DNA of 64,000 nucleotides from contig NW_022098072.1 in NCBI RefSeq assembly GCF_002288925.2, forward strand, positions 18,375,491 through 18,439,490, given 5' to 3'. The position numbers and the translations under genes are program-made. The notes below the pieces were generated by a model. It saw nothing but the letters and a program-made list of their open reading frames with translations. It made no database searches and had not been told where the DNA came from. Origin of the DNA: Delphinapterus leucas (Eukaryota; Chordata; Mammalia; Artiodactyla; Monodontidae). Positions 1 to 11,502 of this stretch are shown piece by piece. Position 1 is the stretch's first letter; each line of letters starts with the position of its first letter.

Positions 1-144
1 TAAATTAGGAGTATGGGATCAAAATATACACACTACTATATATAAAATGGAAAAACAACAAGGATTTACTGTGTAGCACAGGGAACTATATTCATTATCT
101 TATAATAACCTGTAATGGAAAATAATGTTTAAAGCTATATATGT

Positions 145-333
145 GGGCTTCCCTGGTGGCGCAGTGGTTGAGAGTCCGCCTGCCGATGCAGGGGACACGG
201 GTTCGTACCCCGGTCCGGGAAGATCCCGCGTGCCGCGGAGCGGCTGGGCCCATGAGCCATGGCTGCTGAGCCTGCGCGTCCGGAGCCTGTGCTCCGCAAC
301 GGGAGAGGCCACAACAGTGAGAGGCCCGCGTAC
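145..333 (+). mobile_element. CHR-type SINE, young 200-bp form
   Basis: It starts with 'gggcttccctggtggcgcag' and keeps a Pol III box A (tggcgcagtgg) and a box B-like 'gggttcgtaccccgg', as expected for a tRNA-derived SINE. It ends at 'gaggcccgcgtac', and the tail has been replaced by an alternating CA/TA tract. The copy lies inside a LINE-1 3' end. Confidence 0.93.
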
Positions 334-445
334 CACACACACACACACACAAATATATATATATGTATATATACATATGTATATGTATATATACACGTGT
401 ATATGTACATATACACGTGTATATGTACATATACATATATATAGA
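334..445. repeat. Compound (CA)n/(TA)n/(TATG)n microsatellite
   Basis: A CA run changes into TA, ATGTAT and ACGTGT units. It grows directly out of the SINE tail position, a usual birthplace for microsatellites. Short open frames across it on both strands are artefacts of the simple repeat. Confidence 0.9.
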
Positions 446-544
446 ACTAAACCACTTTGCTGTACACCTGAAACTAACACAATATTGTAAATCAACTATA
501 CTTCAATTAAAAATTAAAAAATAATAATAGTAATAATTCCTATA

Positions 545-725
545 ATGTTAAGGGCATGTATTTTGGAGTCAGGAGGTCTCAACAGGAGTCCCAGTTCAAC
601 CAACGAGTAGTTCTGTGAATTTCTCACTTCAATTTCCTCATTTGTAAAATGCATATGATCATAATAATACCAACACTGAGTACCCTCACAAGAGTACCAT
701 AAGAATTGTTTTCTATATAGAGTAA
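545..725 (+). mobile_element. MIR fragment
   Basis: The order 'ttttggagtcagg', 'cccagttcaacc', 'tttcctcatttgtaaaatg' and 'ataataataccaac' follows the MIR consensus in plus orientation. The copy is old and diverged. Confidence 0.6.
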
Positions 726-727
726 AC

Positions 728-1182
728 TATTTGTATTTGAAGATGACATTACTAACAACATTTTTTTTAAAAAAAAAGGCAGGTAAAATCACAGGCAGCG
801 TTCCACTTTCCTTTTCAGTGCAGAAGCAAGTAAACAGTGTCCTCTGGCTTACCAGGAGCAGAAGCTTATAGAACTTGTTGGCTTCCTGCTGCCCCACTTC
901 TTTGCACTGTCCTGATCCTTGAAAAGTCTTTGTTAGAAGCATAGATGCTGTTACGGCTACTGGGGTTGTATTATCAGAAAATGTCCTTCAAGATAGCCAG
1001 CTGCTGAGGAAACTTACGAAGAATCAGCACCTGAAAATCTTAGAGCACTCTACACTTGGATGAAAACGCTCATGGTTCAGACTGGACTTGGTTGTGTTAG
1101 GAAGTACATCCTCACCACTAGAGCCACACTGTGACTTTGTGGGCCCCTTCCTCCATAAAACAAACAAAAAAAGCCAACATTC
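728..1182. other. Unassigned, 0.45 kb
   Basis: Apart from an A/T run near 760-778, I see no gene, RNA or repeat family that I can name here. Confidence 0.5.
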
Positions 1183-1194
1183 AAATCACATTTT

Positions 1195-1317
1195 GGGAAT
1201 TCCCTGGTGCTCCAGTGCTTAGGACTTGGTATTTTCACTGCCATGGGCCTGGGTTCAATCCCTGGTCAGGGAACTAAGATCCCACAAGCCGTGTGGCACG
1301 GCCAAAATAAATAAATA
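1195..1317 (+). mobile_element. Short CHR SINE (CHR-1-like)
   Basis: It starts 'gggaattccctggtgctcca', has the box B region 'gggttcaatccctgg', and ends in an AAATAAATAAATA tail. A perfect 12-bp target-site duplication (aaatcacatttt) at 1183-1194 and 1318-1329 fixes both borders. This shorter, older SINE type lacks the GC-rich second half of the young copies. Confidence 0.95.
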
Positions 1318-1554
1318 AAATCACATTTTATGACTACATTGGTAGAAAGACAGATATAATCTGGGCAGTATTATTATATATTTATCATTATTATAGCATT
1401 TGTTTCTTTTAAAAGAAATTAAAATCCTAAAAGTATTGTGGGCTCTAGACACCCGGCCTCCTGTGTCGAATGGACAAGTTGGTCCTGCTCACTGATGCAG
1501 GTATCCACCACTGGGCCCCGGTCACCTCTCCAGTGATCGCTGCACACACACACC

Positions 1555-1980
1555 CCTGTCCTGCTCTGCTCTCATTCACTCATTCACTCTATTCCAGCCC
1601 ACCTGGCTCTCCTTCTAGTCCTCCAGCACTCTCAGCATATTCCCATCCCAGTGCCTGAGCCCTCAGGGGTCCCTTGGCCTAGAATCCCCTACCCCAGATC
1701 TTCACATGTCACTCAGGCCTCAGCACAAATGTATGCACCTCAGAGAGGCCTTTCCTGATCACCCAGCCACTCCCCATCCCATTACCCTGCTGTAGTTTCT
1801 TTTTGGTGCTTACAACAGTCTGAAAAGTCTCATTTCTTTATCAATTGTTGGCCTCTCATGCCAGCAAGATATAAAGGATATGAGTTATATGAGGGCAGGG
1901 ACTTGAACTGCCTTATTCATCCTCATATTCCCCCAGTGCCTGGTCTACGGTGAGCCCTCAGTAAACATTTAAGGAATAAG
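1555..1980 (+). mobile_element. L2 3' end
   Basis: The order of old L2 3' landmarks is preserved: 'ctctgctctcattcactcat', a 'ggcctagaatcc' block, 'cagcacaaatgt', 'cagagaggcctttcctgatc', 'gagggcagggacttgaactg' and 'agtgcctggtctacggtgag'. It is well diverged. Confidence 0.65.
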
Positions 1981-2264
1981 TGAGTGAGTGGAGAGGCTGC
2001 AGAGATTTCTCGGCTCACTCAGCAAAAGTGGGAACAAAACAGAGTGTGAAAAAAGAAAACAAACCAGAGTGTGTCTGCCCCTTTGTTCTTTTGTCTTTAT
2101 AAATAAGAAGCCTCCAGCAGACTAGGACAGGCACTTTGAGGAGTTAGTGTCCAGCACTGCAGGGAGAGGAGGGAGGAGGCACGCACTCCTTCACTTACCA
2201 CCAGACAAGACTCACAGGAGAGCGCAGGACATCCCCACGGCTGCATTCTCAGGTTCCTTTAAGA

Positions 2265-2400
2265 AAATCCATTCAACAAATATCTGTTGAATGCCTGCAG
2301 TGGGTCAGCCACCATCTAGGAAGAACTGGATTTGTTTCTACCCTTAAAGGATGTAATAAAAAGGCAACCAAACAGAACGCTGAAGACCAGAAAGCACCTT
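2265..2400 (-). mobile_element. L2 fragment (reverse)
   Basis: The sequence 'ccattcaacaaatatctgtt' followed by 'gaatgcctgcagtgggtcag' is the reverse complement of an internal L2 segment. It is short and diverged. Confidence 0.45.
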
Positions 2401-4899
2401 GAAAGGACATATACATGGATTCCACTCCTTCCCTTCAGGCAGGACCCTGGACATTGTTAAGGACTCAGAGAAGAGTGGTTTTAGGGACATGGGATCTTTT
2501 GTTTGTTGGCCAGCTTCTTCTTTTTGTAATAGTACATCTATTATTTTTGAGGGGATTATCTCTCCCCCATTATATGTAAATTTGGTGGCAATCTCATTCA
2601 AAGTCCCCTTCTGTCCTCTTCTCTGAGAAAATGAATGGTCATGTGACCCAAACAGAGCCAATCAGACTTTCTCCAGAGGCTTGAATCTTACCAAAGTGAC
2701 TCAGAGAGTTGGGGGGCGGGGTGGGGGGAGCAGTGGCAGGGAATTGAAGCGTTCATTTATTCCAGTAGTGACACCTTCAAAAAACCATGGGTTAATTCCT
2801 ACTTCCAAGAACCCCAGGAATACCCTAGTGTCCTTCTTTTCCAAGCCCTGTTCACCAATGTTCCTTGACTTTGTGAACTGCCTATTAAATACTTTTCCGT
2901 TTAAGGAAGTCAGAGTCATTCCTGGGAAGCCCCCTGACTAACGTAGTGGGAAAGATGTGGACTGGAGTCATTAGACCGGGAATCCAAATGATCCCTCCTT
3001 TGTGCTTCGGCTTCCTGAGACCTACTCGATAAGCATCCCAACATTACCAGAAGGTTAAAATGAACTAGTAAGTTAACCGGTCCATGTGGCAAGTAGGTCT
3101 CCCAGAAAGCAGACGCTGAGACAGAGTTAGGAGAGCAAGTGGTTTACTTGAGGGTAACACCTCTGCAAGATAAAAGGGGGAAGAAGCAGAGCCAGGCAGG
3201 GCGTCTTCAGCCCACCATGTGTAATCTTGTTGTAACTCGATGATGATGGGAACCTACACATGCATAAAAAGCAAGGAATCTCTTGGCGGGTTGGGGGCAG
3301 TGGTGGGGATCCAGACCCCAGTCTTTTCTCTTTCAAGATTCAAAATTATTAGTACTTCTTGAATGAGCTGTTAGAGTCTCAACTGGATGCCATAGGGGAA
3401 CTCACCCTGAGAGGGGGTGTCTAGACCAGGGCCTCAGTCTCACTACTAGGTCTGTGGGTGTCGGAGGAGAGGGCGGCTCTAGCACTGCTCGTGGAAGCTC
3501 ATCCTGAGCCACCCTTGCTCAGAATCTCAATTTCCAAGGCCCTGATTCAATGAACAGTCTAGACACCAAATAACTAAGTTTTAACTGTTAAAAAAATTTT
3601 TTTAGGTCTTTCCAGCACTACCCTCCACTATGCCTAGAAAACTGTTGAAGTTAAAGGATGACAAAATAAATAAATGAGATTAAAAAAAAATTAAGCATTT
3701 TAACTTAAGTGAAAAAATAGAGTTCGAAAGATTTAAATCAGTTTAAACCAGATTAAGCTCGATTTGCTTATGTGCTGGCGATAAAAGTATTACATTTGTC
3801 TCCAAAAGAAGGAACAATCCTGGTCAGAAAGAGGGAGCATGAAGGATTTCTCCTGGCCCATCTGAACCAGGCGTTAAGAAGGAAACCACTGGCTGAAAAG
3901 TGACAGGCTTCTTTTTCAAGTACGATTTGTAGAGTAACAAAATCAGGGGTTGGGCGTCAGGAAGGGAGGAATTCTTTTTCTCTCCCAAATGGCCCTCGTG
4001 TTGCCAGTAGGAAGACAAACGCTTAATTCTAAGTGACCTTAGGATCCACTTATTTGTCATCTAGGAAACAATAAGGTAACAGTTTTCAAAATACCTGAAC
4101 AATATAAACAAACAGCTGCTTTGAGTAATCTGGGATCTACTGCTTCCATGAAGTCACTTCTGGGACATTTTCAGAAAGATCTTTTTTTTTAATCTCTCGA
4201 CAGCAAGAAAGACCTTGCCTGAAAACTGGTGCATAAAAGGAAGCCATCATTCACACTAATGGCGCCTTCAGCTTGCTGCCCTGTGCCCTGAGCTGCCCTA
4301 GGGCTTGAATGTGAGGCTGCTTAACTGCAGGGATGGGCAAGAGAATGTCACCACCCTTCCTAGGCACTCCAAGTAGGCTTCTTCCTAGCAGATTTTCTTC
4401 ACGTTTTCGTCCCAAACTACTCTAATCACTAAAATAAAGCACTCAATTTCTTCGCACCTGAATAGTGCTGACACATATGGCCTCAAATGAATAGGGTGTT
4501 TAAATCCCTCCTCCACCTCCCACCCCAGCAATAGCCATGTGTAGTGTATGGACACAGTCCATCTTTTATTCCAAGTGCTGTTCTCAGTTTGTTTTTTCCT
4601 CTCCCCGCCTCCCCACTCAGGAATACGTACAAAATTTGAATCACATTCAAAAGCTGAACCAATTGTTCTTCTCGGGAATAATTCCTTTTGCTTTCTGAAA
4701 TTTGAGGTGAGAAATTTCATTTGTTTTTCACCAAACCACAAAAATGGCTGATGTCATCTTTATACCACAGGAACTTGTGCTATAAGCTCGATAAGAGAGC
4801 TATGTTCTCATTTCCAACACAAATTATCAAATTACGCACAGTCTTAGTGAGGAACAAGAGAGCAAGGATGAAAGCCACATTATAATCATTGATTATGCA
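2401..4899. other. Unassigned, 2.5 kb
   Basis: No exon or named repeat was recognised. A G-rich tract at 2711-2728 (six, four and six G in a row) could form a quadruplex on the plus strand. Open frames up to 118 codons (for example 4385-4741, minus) lack recognisable motifs. Confidence 0.4.
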
Positions 4900-5115
4900 C
4901 AACCCTCTCGCAGTATCTGCCGGGGCTTGGTTCCAGGACAACCACAGATACCAAAATCCGCGGATGCTCAAGCCCCTTGTATAAAATGGTGGACAGTACA
5001 GTGGGCCCGCAATACTGAAGGTTCCACATCTGCCGAAATCAACACAGGATTCCATCCATGGCTGGCTGAATCCGCGGATGTGGAACCCGCAGATACCAAG
5101 CACTGACTGTATTCT
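4900..5115 (+). mobile_element. Non-autonomous DNA transposon, Tigger/MER2-like
   Basis: The two ends are imperfect inverted repeats: 'gcagtatctgccggggcttg' near 4909 is the counterpart of the end near 5075-5110 ('cgcggatgtggaacccgcag'). The interior has 'aaaatccgcggatgctcaag' and 'tataaaatggtggacagtac', typical of TcMar-Tigger derived MITE-like elements. The family assignment is from memory of the consensus. Confidence 0.6.
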
Positions 5116-5824
5116 TATATTTCTCCCTCCCTTTACTTACTTCCGAAAAGTGTTAACGGAATATTTGGGGCTTATTCCTTTATATCATTTCCCCTCAGCT
5201 GGGAGCTGCTAGCTAGTTATCTAGATTGGTACCAAACAAGAGCAATGTGCCTAATGAGAATAAAGTTTCCACCTCTTCAACTGTTTTTGTAACAGGGTTT
5301 AGGTACACAGAGATATCACTGAAAATTGTATCAATCGTGTGGTAAAAGATCTGCTTTATAGGTCCTTTGAATATTTTTTTAATCAGATGAGCCTTTTTCA
5401 AACTTAGAGACATTATAGTCCAGCTAGACTGTCCTCTCTCTATGAGGACCAAACAATGGAGGGGATTTTTCTCAATATTGCACACCTAATTAGAGGTAAA
5501 TTGAAACTAGAACCTAGATCTTCTACATCTGTCTTTATTGTATGATTATAAGGGTGGTCAAGAAATTTATATTTATAAAGTGGAATTTAAGCTAGATTTT
5601 TCTATTGAAAGAAATGCTCAACACTATCTTCCATATTTTTAAATCTTACTATGTCTTCAACACTATCACTTCCGCACAGCTATCCAGATCTGTCTTCAGC
5701 TTTGTCACAGAGCAAATAAATATGGAGAAATAAATTTAGCTGCAGTATGCTGAAGTGGCTTTAGACTCAAGGAAGAATCTGAAAGGAAGGGTTACTGAAC
5801 ACTGGATTAACCAGGCAGGCAGTA
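5116..5824. other. Unassigned, 0.7 kb
   Basis: AT-rich single-copy-looking sequence. A 90-codon minus frame (5213-5485) has no recognisable domain. Confidence 0.4.
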
Positions 5825-6395
5825 AAACATTAAAAATTACAGAGCTCCTGAGGGCATGGAGCTTAACTCTCCACCATTTGAGTGTGGGTTGGGCCTATAG
5901 ACTTGCTTCCAAAGAGTAGAGGGGGGAAGCAATTTTATAGTGGTGAAAACTGGAAAACACCACCTCAGCCCTGTTATCAAGGTTAACATCATGCTGATAG
6001 CATGTACCTTTTTTTTCTTTAACATCTTTATTGGAGTATAATTGCCTTACAATGGTGTGTTAGTTTCTGCTTTATAACAAAGTGAACCAGTTATACATAT
6101 ACATATATCCCCATATCTCTTCCCTCTTGCGTCTCCTTCCCACCCTCCCTATCCGCCCCCTTTAGGTAGTCACAAAGCACTGAGCTGATCTCCCTGTGCT
6201 ATGCAGCTGCTTCCCACCAGCTATTTTACGTTTCGTAGTGTATATATGTCCATGCCACTCTCTCACTTTGTCACAGCTTACCCTTCCCCCTCCTCATATC
6301 CTCAAGTCCATGCTCTAGTAGGTCTGTGTCCTTACTCCTGTCTTGTCCCTAGGTTCTTCATGACCATTTTTTTTCTTAAATTCCATATATATGTG

Positions 6396-7941
6396 TTAGC
6401 ATACGGTATTTGTCTTTCTCTGACTTACTTCACTCTGTATGACAGACTCTAGGTCCATCCACCGCACTACAAATAACTCAATTTCATTTCTTTTTATGGC
6501 TGAGTAATATTCCATTGTATATATGTGCCACATCTTCTTTATCCATTCATCTCTTGATGGACACTTAGGTTGCTTCCATGTCCTGGCTATTGTAAATAGA
6601 GCGGCAATAAACATTTCGGTACATGACTCTTTGTGAATTATGGTTTTCTCAGGGTATATGCCCAGTACTGGGATTGCTGGGTCGTATGGTAGTTCTATTT
6701 GTAGTTTTTTGTTTTGTTTTGTTTTTTTGGCGGTACGCAGGCCTCTCACTGTTGTGGCCTCTCCCGTTGCGGAGCACAGGCTCTGGACGCGCAGGCTCAG
6801 CGGCCATGGCTCATGGACCCAGTCGTTCCACGGCATGTGGGATCCTCCTGGACCGGGGCACGAACCCACGTCCCCTGCATCAGCAGGCGGACTCTCAACC
6901 ACTGCGCCACCAGGGAAGTCCCCTATTTGTAGTTTTTTAAGGAACCTCCATACTGTTCTCCATAGTGGCTGAACCAATTCACATTCCCACCAACAGTGCA
7001 AGAGGGTTCCCTTTTCTCCACACCCTCTCCAGCATTTATTGTTTCTAGATTTTTTGATGATGGCCATTCTGACTGGTGTGAGATGATATCTCATTGTAGT
7101 TTTCATTTGCATTTCTCTAATGATTAATGATGTTGAGCATTCTTTCATGTGTCTGTTGGCAATCTGTATATCTTCTTTGGAGAAATGTCTATTTAGGTCT
7201 TCTGCCCAGTTATGGATTGGGTTGTTGGTTTTTTTTGATATTGAGCTGCATGAGCTGCTTGTAAATTTTGGAGATTAATCCTTTGTCACTTGCTTCATTT
7301 GCAAATATTTTCTCCCATTCTGAGGGTTGTCTTTTCGTCTTGTTTATGGTTTCCTTTGCTGTGAAAAAGCTTTGAAGTTTCATTAGGTCCCATTTGTTTA
7401 TTTTTGTTTTTATTTCCATTTCTCTAGGAGGTGGGTCAAAAAGGATCTTGCTGCGATTTATGTCATAGAGTGTTCTGCCTATGTTTTCCTCTAAGAGTTT
7501 GATGGTGTCTGGCCTTACATTTAGGTCTTTAATCCATTTTGAGTTTATCTTTGTGTATGGTGTTAGGGAGTGTTCTAATTTCATACTTTTACATGTACCT
7601 GTCCAGTTTTCCCAGCACCAGTTATTGAAGAGGCTGTCTTTTCTCCACTGTATATTCTTGCCTCCTTTATCAAAGATAAGGTGACCATATGTGCATGGGT
7701 TTATCTCTGGGCTTTCTATCCTGTTCCATTGATCTATATTTCTGTTTTTGTGCCAGTACCATACTGTCTGGATTACTGTAGCTTTGTAGTAGAGTCTGAA
7801 CTCAGAGAGCCTGATTCCTCCAGTTCTGTTTTTCTTTCTCAAGATTGCTTTGGCTATTCGGGGTCTTTTGTGTTTCCATACAAATTGTGAATTTTTTTGT
7901 TCTAGTTCTGTGAAAAATGCCAGTAGTAGTTTGATAGGGAT
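6396..7941 (-). pseudogene. LINE-1 ORF2 C-terminal remnant (broken)
   Basis: In intact elements ORF2p is the LINE-1 endonuclease/reverse transcriptase; only the region after the polymerase domain survives here. One frame covers 7210-7941 and ends early, and the next (6396-7148) carries the Cys-rich segment C-x3-C-x7-H-x4-C and continues to the ORF2 end region. A length change in an A-run near 7230 explains the shift. The frame stays open through an inserted 228-bp SINE plus duplication (76 codons), which adds a foreign stretch after 'WRFLKKLQI'. It is not expected to be functional. Confidence 0.9.
6711..6922 (-). mobile_element. CHR-type SINE, young form, inside LINE-1
   Basis: Reverse-oriented copy ending with 'gcgccaccagggaagtcccc'. 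The 16-bp duplication ctatttgtagtttttt at 6695-6710 and 6923-6938 proves insertion into the LINE-1. The tail side is a T-rich GTTTT tract. Confidence 0.96.
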
Positions 7942-8456
7942 CTGATAGCATGTACTCTTGATATGATGTAATGAGAATGGCCCTTCATCTCTGTGGTCTT
8001 CCTCCCAAAACCCATAACCCCTGTCTAACCATGAGAAAAACACAAGATGAACCCAAACTGAGGGATATTCTACAAAATACTAAAACAATACTCTTCAAAA
8101 CTGTCAAGGCCATCAAAAACAAGAAATATTTGAGAAACAGTCACAGACCAGAGGAGGCTAAGGAGACATGACAATTAAATGTAATGTGGTATCATAGATG
8201 AGATCCTGGGACAGAAAAAAAAAAAAGACATTAGGAAAAAACTAGTAAAATCTGAATAATTTCGTGTGTAATTTAGTTAGTAATCTACCAATGTTTATTT
8301 CTTAATTGTGACAAACATACCACACTAATATGGAATATAACAACATGGAAAAACTGTGTTTAGGGTATATGGGAACTCTCTGTACTATCTTTGTAACTTG
8401 TCTAGAAATCTAAAACTATTCTAAACTTAAAAGCTTACTTAAATTAAAAAAAAAAG

Positions 8457-9239
8457 TATACAGCAATCTTATGCCTTAGATACAGTTCTGTATAACACAT
8501 AAATGAGACCCTAGAGTTTTCTTCATCTTGGTAGTGTATTTTGTTTCATTCAGAATGAGATATAGTGGAAAAATTCACATACTTCTATATTCTGTGAGTT
8601 GTAAGAACCATTAGATCACCTCATGTTTCACTTGTGGAAACATCATCTTCAAAAGTGGTAGAAAGAACTTCTGCTACTAAATATGTTGAATTAGGTTGTA
8701 TCAGACCATCCATCCTGATGTTCTCAACAATCAATCATGGATATAATATTTTTAAAATATGTTTGAAGTAAACAGAAAGCATCTAAGACAACCAGAACTT
8801 GAGAAGGCAGGATACTGGAGAGAAGAGAGATGTATGAAGAAGTGGGTCTGACATTAAGAGCAGCTTTTCTCCTCAAGCCATTTGCCAAGTTATAAGCAGC
8901 AGCTGTGAAGTAGAAAAGCTTAGCAGAGCATACTTCAGCCTCATGGACATAGGGACAAAAAAATTGTAAATTAGCGTGCTCCAGAGAAGAGTCCTCATAA
9001 ATATCCCATGCTTTCAGTTAAAATTCCTGAAGGATTTCACTGTGAAATAAGGGCTAACCAGAAATAGGCCAGCTCTCATAAATATTGAAACCCAGCCTTG
9101 AATCCCTGATTAGATTAAGCTAACTAGCTTAACTACCTGCCAGAGGTAAAAATATATCCTCTCTGGAAGACGATAACATTATCCAGAGCCTTAAATTAGC
9201 ACCAGTTTTTCACACACTCTGAACAGCATTCAAGAAAGA
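8457..9239. other. Unassigned, 0.8 kb
   Basis: AT-rich; no recognised family or exon. It lies between two LINE-1 blocks and may be LINE-derived beyond recognition. Confidence 0.35.
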
Positions 9240-9752
9240 TTATCAGAACATCCAGGAGATAAAATTTAAATGAGCCCAAATCAAAAGGAAGAAAACACAC
9301 AATAGAATCATAGCCACAGGATATCCATGTACTTTAACATAAATGTAGTATTCAAGAAAATAAATGGCAAAATGGATACTTCCAGAAGAAAACAAAATCC
9401 ATAAGAAAATATTAAACTGAAATTCTTGAACTAAAATAATAAAATAACTCAAAATGGGAAGTCAATAGATAGGTTTAAGAGAGAAAAAAAGGATGGAAAA
9501 TACAGGAAGGAGTGTGAAAGTTATATGAGACATGGATAAAAGATCTAACATATATGTAAATGGATTCCCAGAAGGTAAAGAAAGAGAGAGTGGGGGAGAA
9601 GTAAAATTCAAAAATAGAATAGCCAAGAATGATCCAACTGATAAAAACATATTAACCTATAGTTTCAAGGAGCCCCAAGCAGAATAAATATAAAGAAAAC
9701 CACACCTAGGTACATCATAGTAAAATACCTGAAAACCATAAAAGCAGGCAGC

Positions 9753-9969
9753 TGGGACTTCCCTGGTGGTCCAGTGGCTAAGACTCCATGCTCCCAAAGC
9801 ATGGGACGTGGGTTCAATCCCTGGTCAGGGAACTAGAACCCACATGTCACAACTAAGAGTTTGCAGGCCACAACTGAAAATCCTGCACGTGGCAATGAAG
9901 ATCCCTAGTGCCGCAACTAAGACCTGGCACAGCCAAATAAATAAATATTTTTAAAAATAAAGACAAATG
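9753..9969 (+). mobile_element. CHR SINE, older intermediate form
   Basis: It starts 'tgggacttccctggtggtcc' and has a 'gggttcaatccctggtcagg' box B region, then degenerate 'cacaactaagag' repeats and an AAATAAATA tail. The duplication aaagcaggcagc is at 9741-9752 and 9970-9981. Confidence 0.93.
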
Positions 9970-10099
9970 AAAGCAGGCAGCCAATAAGACACAATATCTT
10001 CAAAGGAACAGTCATGAGGCTGATGACTGACTTCTCAAAAGAAATGATGAAACTCCAAAGACAATGATGCATTGGTACAGTCAAAAAATAAACATAGAG

Positions 10100-10310
10100 G
10101 GCTTCCCTGGTGGCGCAGTGGTTGAGAGTCCGCCTGCTGATTCAGGGGACATGGGTTCGTGCCCCAGTCCGGGAGGATCCCACATGCCGTGGAGCAGCTG
10201 GGCCTGTGAGCCATGGCCGCTGAGCCTGCACGTATGGAGCCTGTGCTCCGCAACGGGAGAGGCCACAACAGTGAGAGGCCCGAGTAACACAAAAAAAAAA
10301 AAAAAAAAAT
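10100..10310 (+). mobile_element. CHR-type SINE, young form
   Basis: Full-length copy from 'ggcttccctggtggcgcag' to an 18-base A tail, with box A intact. It is flanked by a short duplication (catagag at 10093-10099 and 10311-10317). It lies in the ancient LINE-1. Confidence 0.94.
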
Positions 10311-10611
10311 CATAGAGAGAGGATACTACAAAGACTTATATGTCAATTAATGTGAAATTTTTAAGGAAATAATTTTCCAGAAAGAATGGATTTATTAAAC
10401 TAAATAAAGAAGAAAGAGAAAACCAAATAGTCCTTCTGCATTAAACAAATTGAAACTGTAATTTAAAAGCTTGTGCTCTCATATATTCTTCCAAGCATCT
10501 AAGGAGAAAATAACCACTTTTTCATAAGATCTTCCAGAGAATAGAAAGGGAGGGAACATTTCCTTACCAGTTGTATAAGGCTAGCATAATCTTAATATAA
10601 AAATGGGACAA

Positions 10612-10746
10612 GGGAATTCCCTGGTCGTCCAGTGGTTAGGACTCAGTGCTTTCACTGCCGTGGCCCGTGTTCAATCCCTGGTTGAGGAACTAAGATCCCG
10701 CAAGCTGTGCAGTGTGGCCAAAAAAAAAAAAAAAAAAAAAAAAAAA
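10612..10746 (+). mobile_element. Short CHR SINE (CHR-1-like)
   Basis: It runs from 'gggaattccctggtcgtcca' through 'ttcaatccctggttgaggaa' to a long A tail (about 10721-10746). A weak 'gggac' duplication flanks it. Confidence 0.93.
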
Positions 10747-11291
10747 GGGACGATAACATTTCAAGAAAAGAAAATCACAGTAAAATCTCTCATAAACATA
10801 AAAGCAAGACATCTTAAACAAAATATTACCAAATTGAATCCAGCAATGTAAAAAGCAACAGTGAAATGGAATTTAAACAGATGGAGAAGAGGCATTTCAA
10901 AAAATTAAACACCTACTCAATATTTTAAGATAAATATAAATGAAGCACATTAGGAATAAAGGAGAATGTCCTTTATCTGAAAAAAGTTATCTACAAAAAA
11001 TTTATAGCAAACATAATACTTAATTGTGAAATTTGTTGAAAGCTTTCCCCTGAGACTATAATAAAACAAGGTAATGAATAAAGGACGCCAACTATCACCA
11101 CTTTTATTTAACATTTGTATTTACGGTCCTAAATGGCTCAGTAAGGAAGGAAAACAAAATGAAATAAAAGACATAAGGATTGATGCACTCATGTAGAAAA
11201 GTCCAAAACAATCAACAGATAAACTATTAGAATTAGGAAATTAATTTTGCAAAGTCATTGGATAAAATATGAACAAAATTAACTATATTTC

Positions 11292-11502
11292 CTTTTTTTT
11301 TTTTTTTTTTTCGGTACGTGGGACTCTCACTGTTGTGGCCTCTCCCATTGTGGAGCACAGGCTCCAGACGCGCAGGCCCAGCAGCCATGGGTCACGGGCC
11401 CAGCCGCTCCGTGGCATGTGGGATCCTCCCGGACCGGGGCACGAACCCGTGTCCCCTGCATTGGTAGGCGGACTCTCAACCACTGCGCCACCAGGGAAGC
11501 CC
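11292..11502 (-). mobile_element. CHR-type SINE, young form
   Basis: Reverse copy: poly(T) at 11293-11312 and 'gcgccaccagggaagccc' at the right end. A perfect 12-bp duplication taactatatttc is at 11280-11291 and 11503-11514. Short open frames across it on both strands are SINE shadows. Confidence 0.96.

Larger units (their letters stand above)
1..530 (+). mobile_element. LINE-1 3' end, cetartiodactyl type, split by a SINE
   Basis: The two halves (1 to about 144 and about 446-530) together match the 3' UTR end of cetartiodactyl LINE-1: a block with 'tagcacagggaacta' before the SINE, then 'ctttgctgtacacctgaa' and an A-rich tail after it. The same block recurs at 18556, 27930, 34508 and 54978. 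The left edge is cut by the window. No ORF2 is left. Confidence 0.75.
6008..7941 (-). mobile_element. Young LINE-1, 5'-truncated, reverse orientation
   Basis: The 3' end with a poly(T) is on the left (6009 on); the 5' truncation point is at 7941. A perfect 14-bp target-site duplication (ctgatagcatgtac) at 5994-6007 and 7942-7955 brackets it. It holds the 3' UTR and the last part of ORF2, interrupted by a SINE. The same subfamily occurs at 16033, 25033, 26605 and 45236. Confidence 0.96.
5825..8456 (+). mobile_element. Old L1M-type 3' UTR, split by a young LINE-1
   Basis: 5825-5993 and 7956-8456 join into one old LINE-1 3' UTR: 'tgagtgtgggttgggcctat' and 'atcaaggttaacatcatg' on the left, then 'gatatgatgtaatgagaatg', 'gatcctgggacagaaaaaaa' and 'actctctgtactatctttg' on the right, ending in an A-rich tail. 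The break lies exactly at the 14-bp duplication of the inserted element. Confidence 0.7.

Noticed and set aside
145..220. tRNA gene at SINE heads
   Set aside because: Box A and box B are there, but the cloverleaf is not preserved; these are tRNA-derived SINE promoters.
125..490. Open frames with repeated [21 protein letters not shown] peptides on many SINEs
   Set aside because: They are translations of the CHR SINE itself, found wherever a copy lies, on both strands; not genes.
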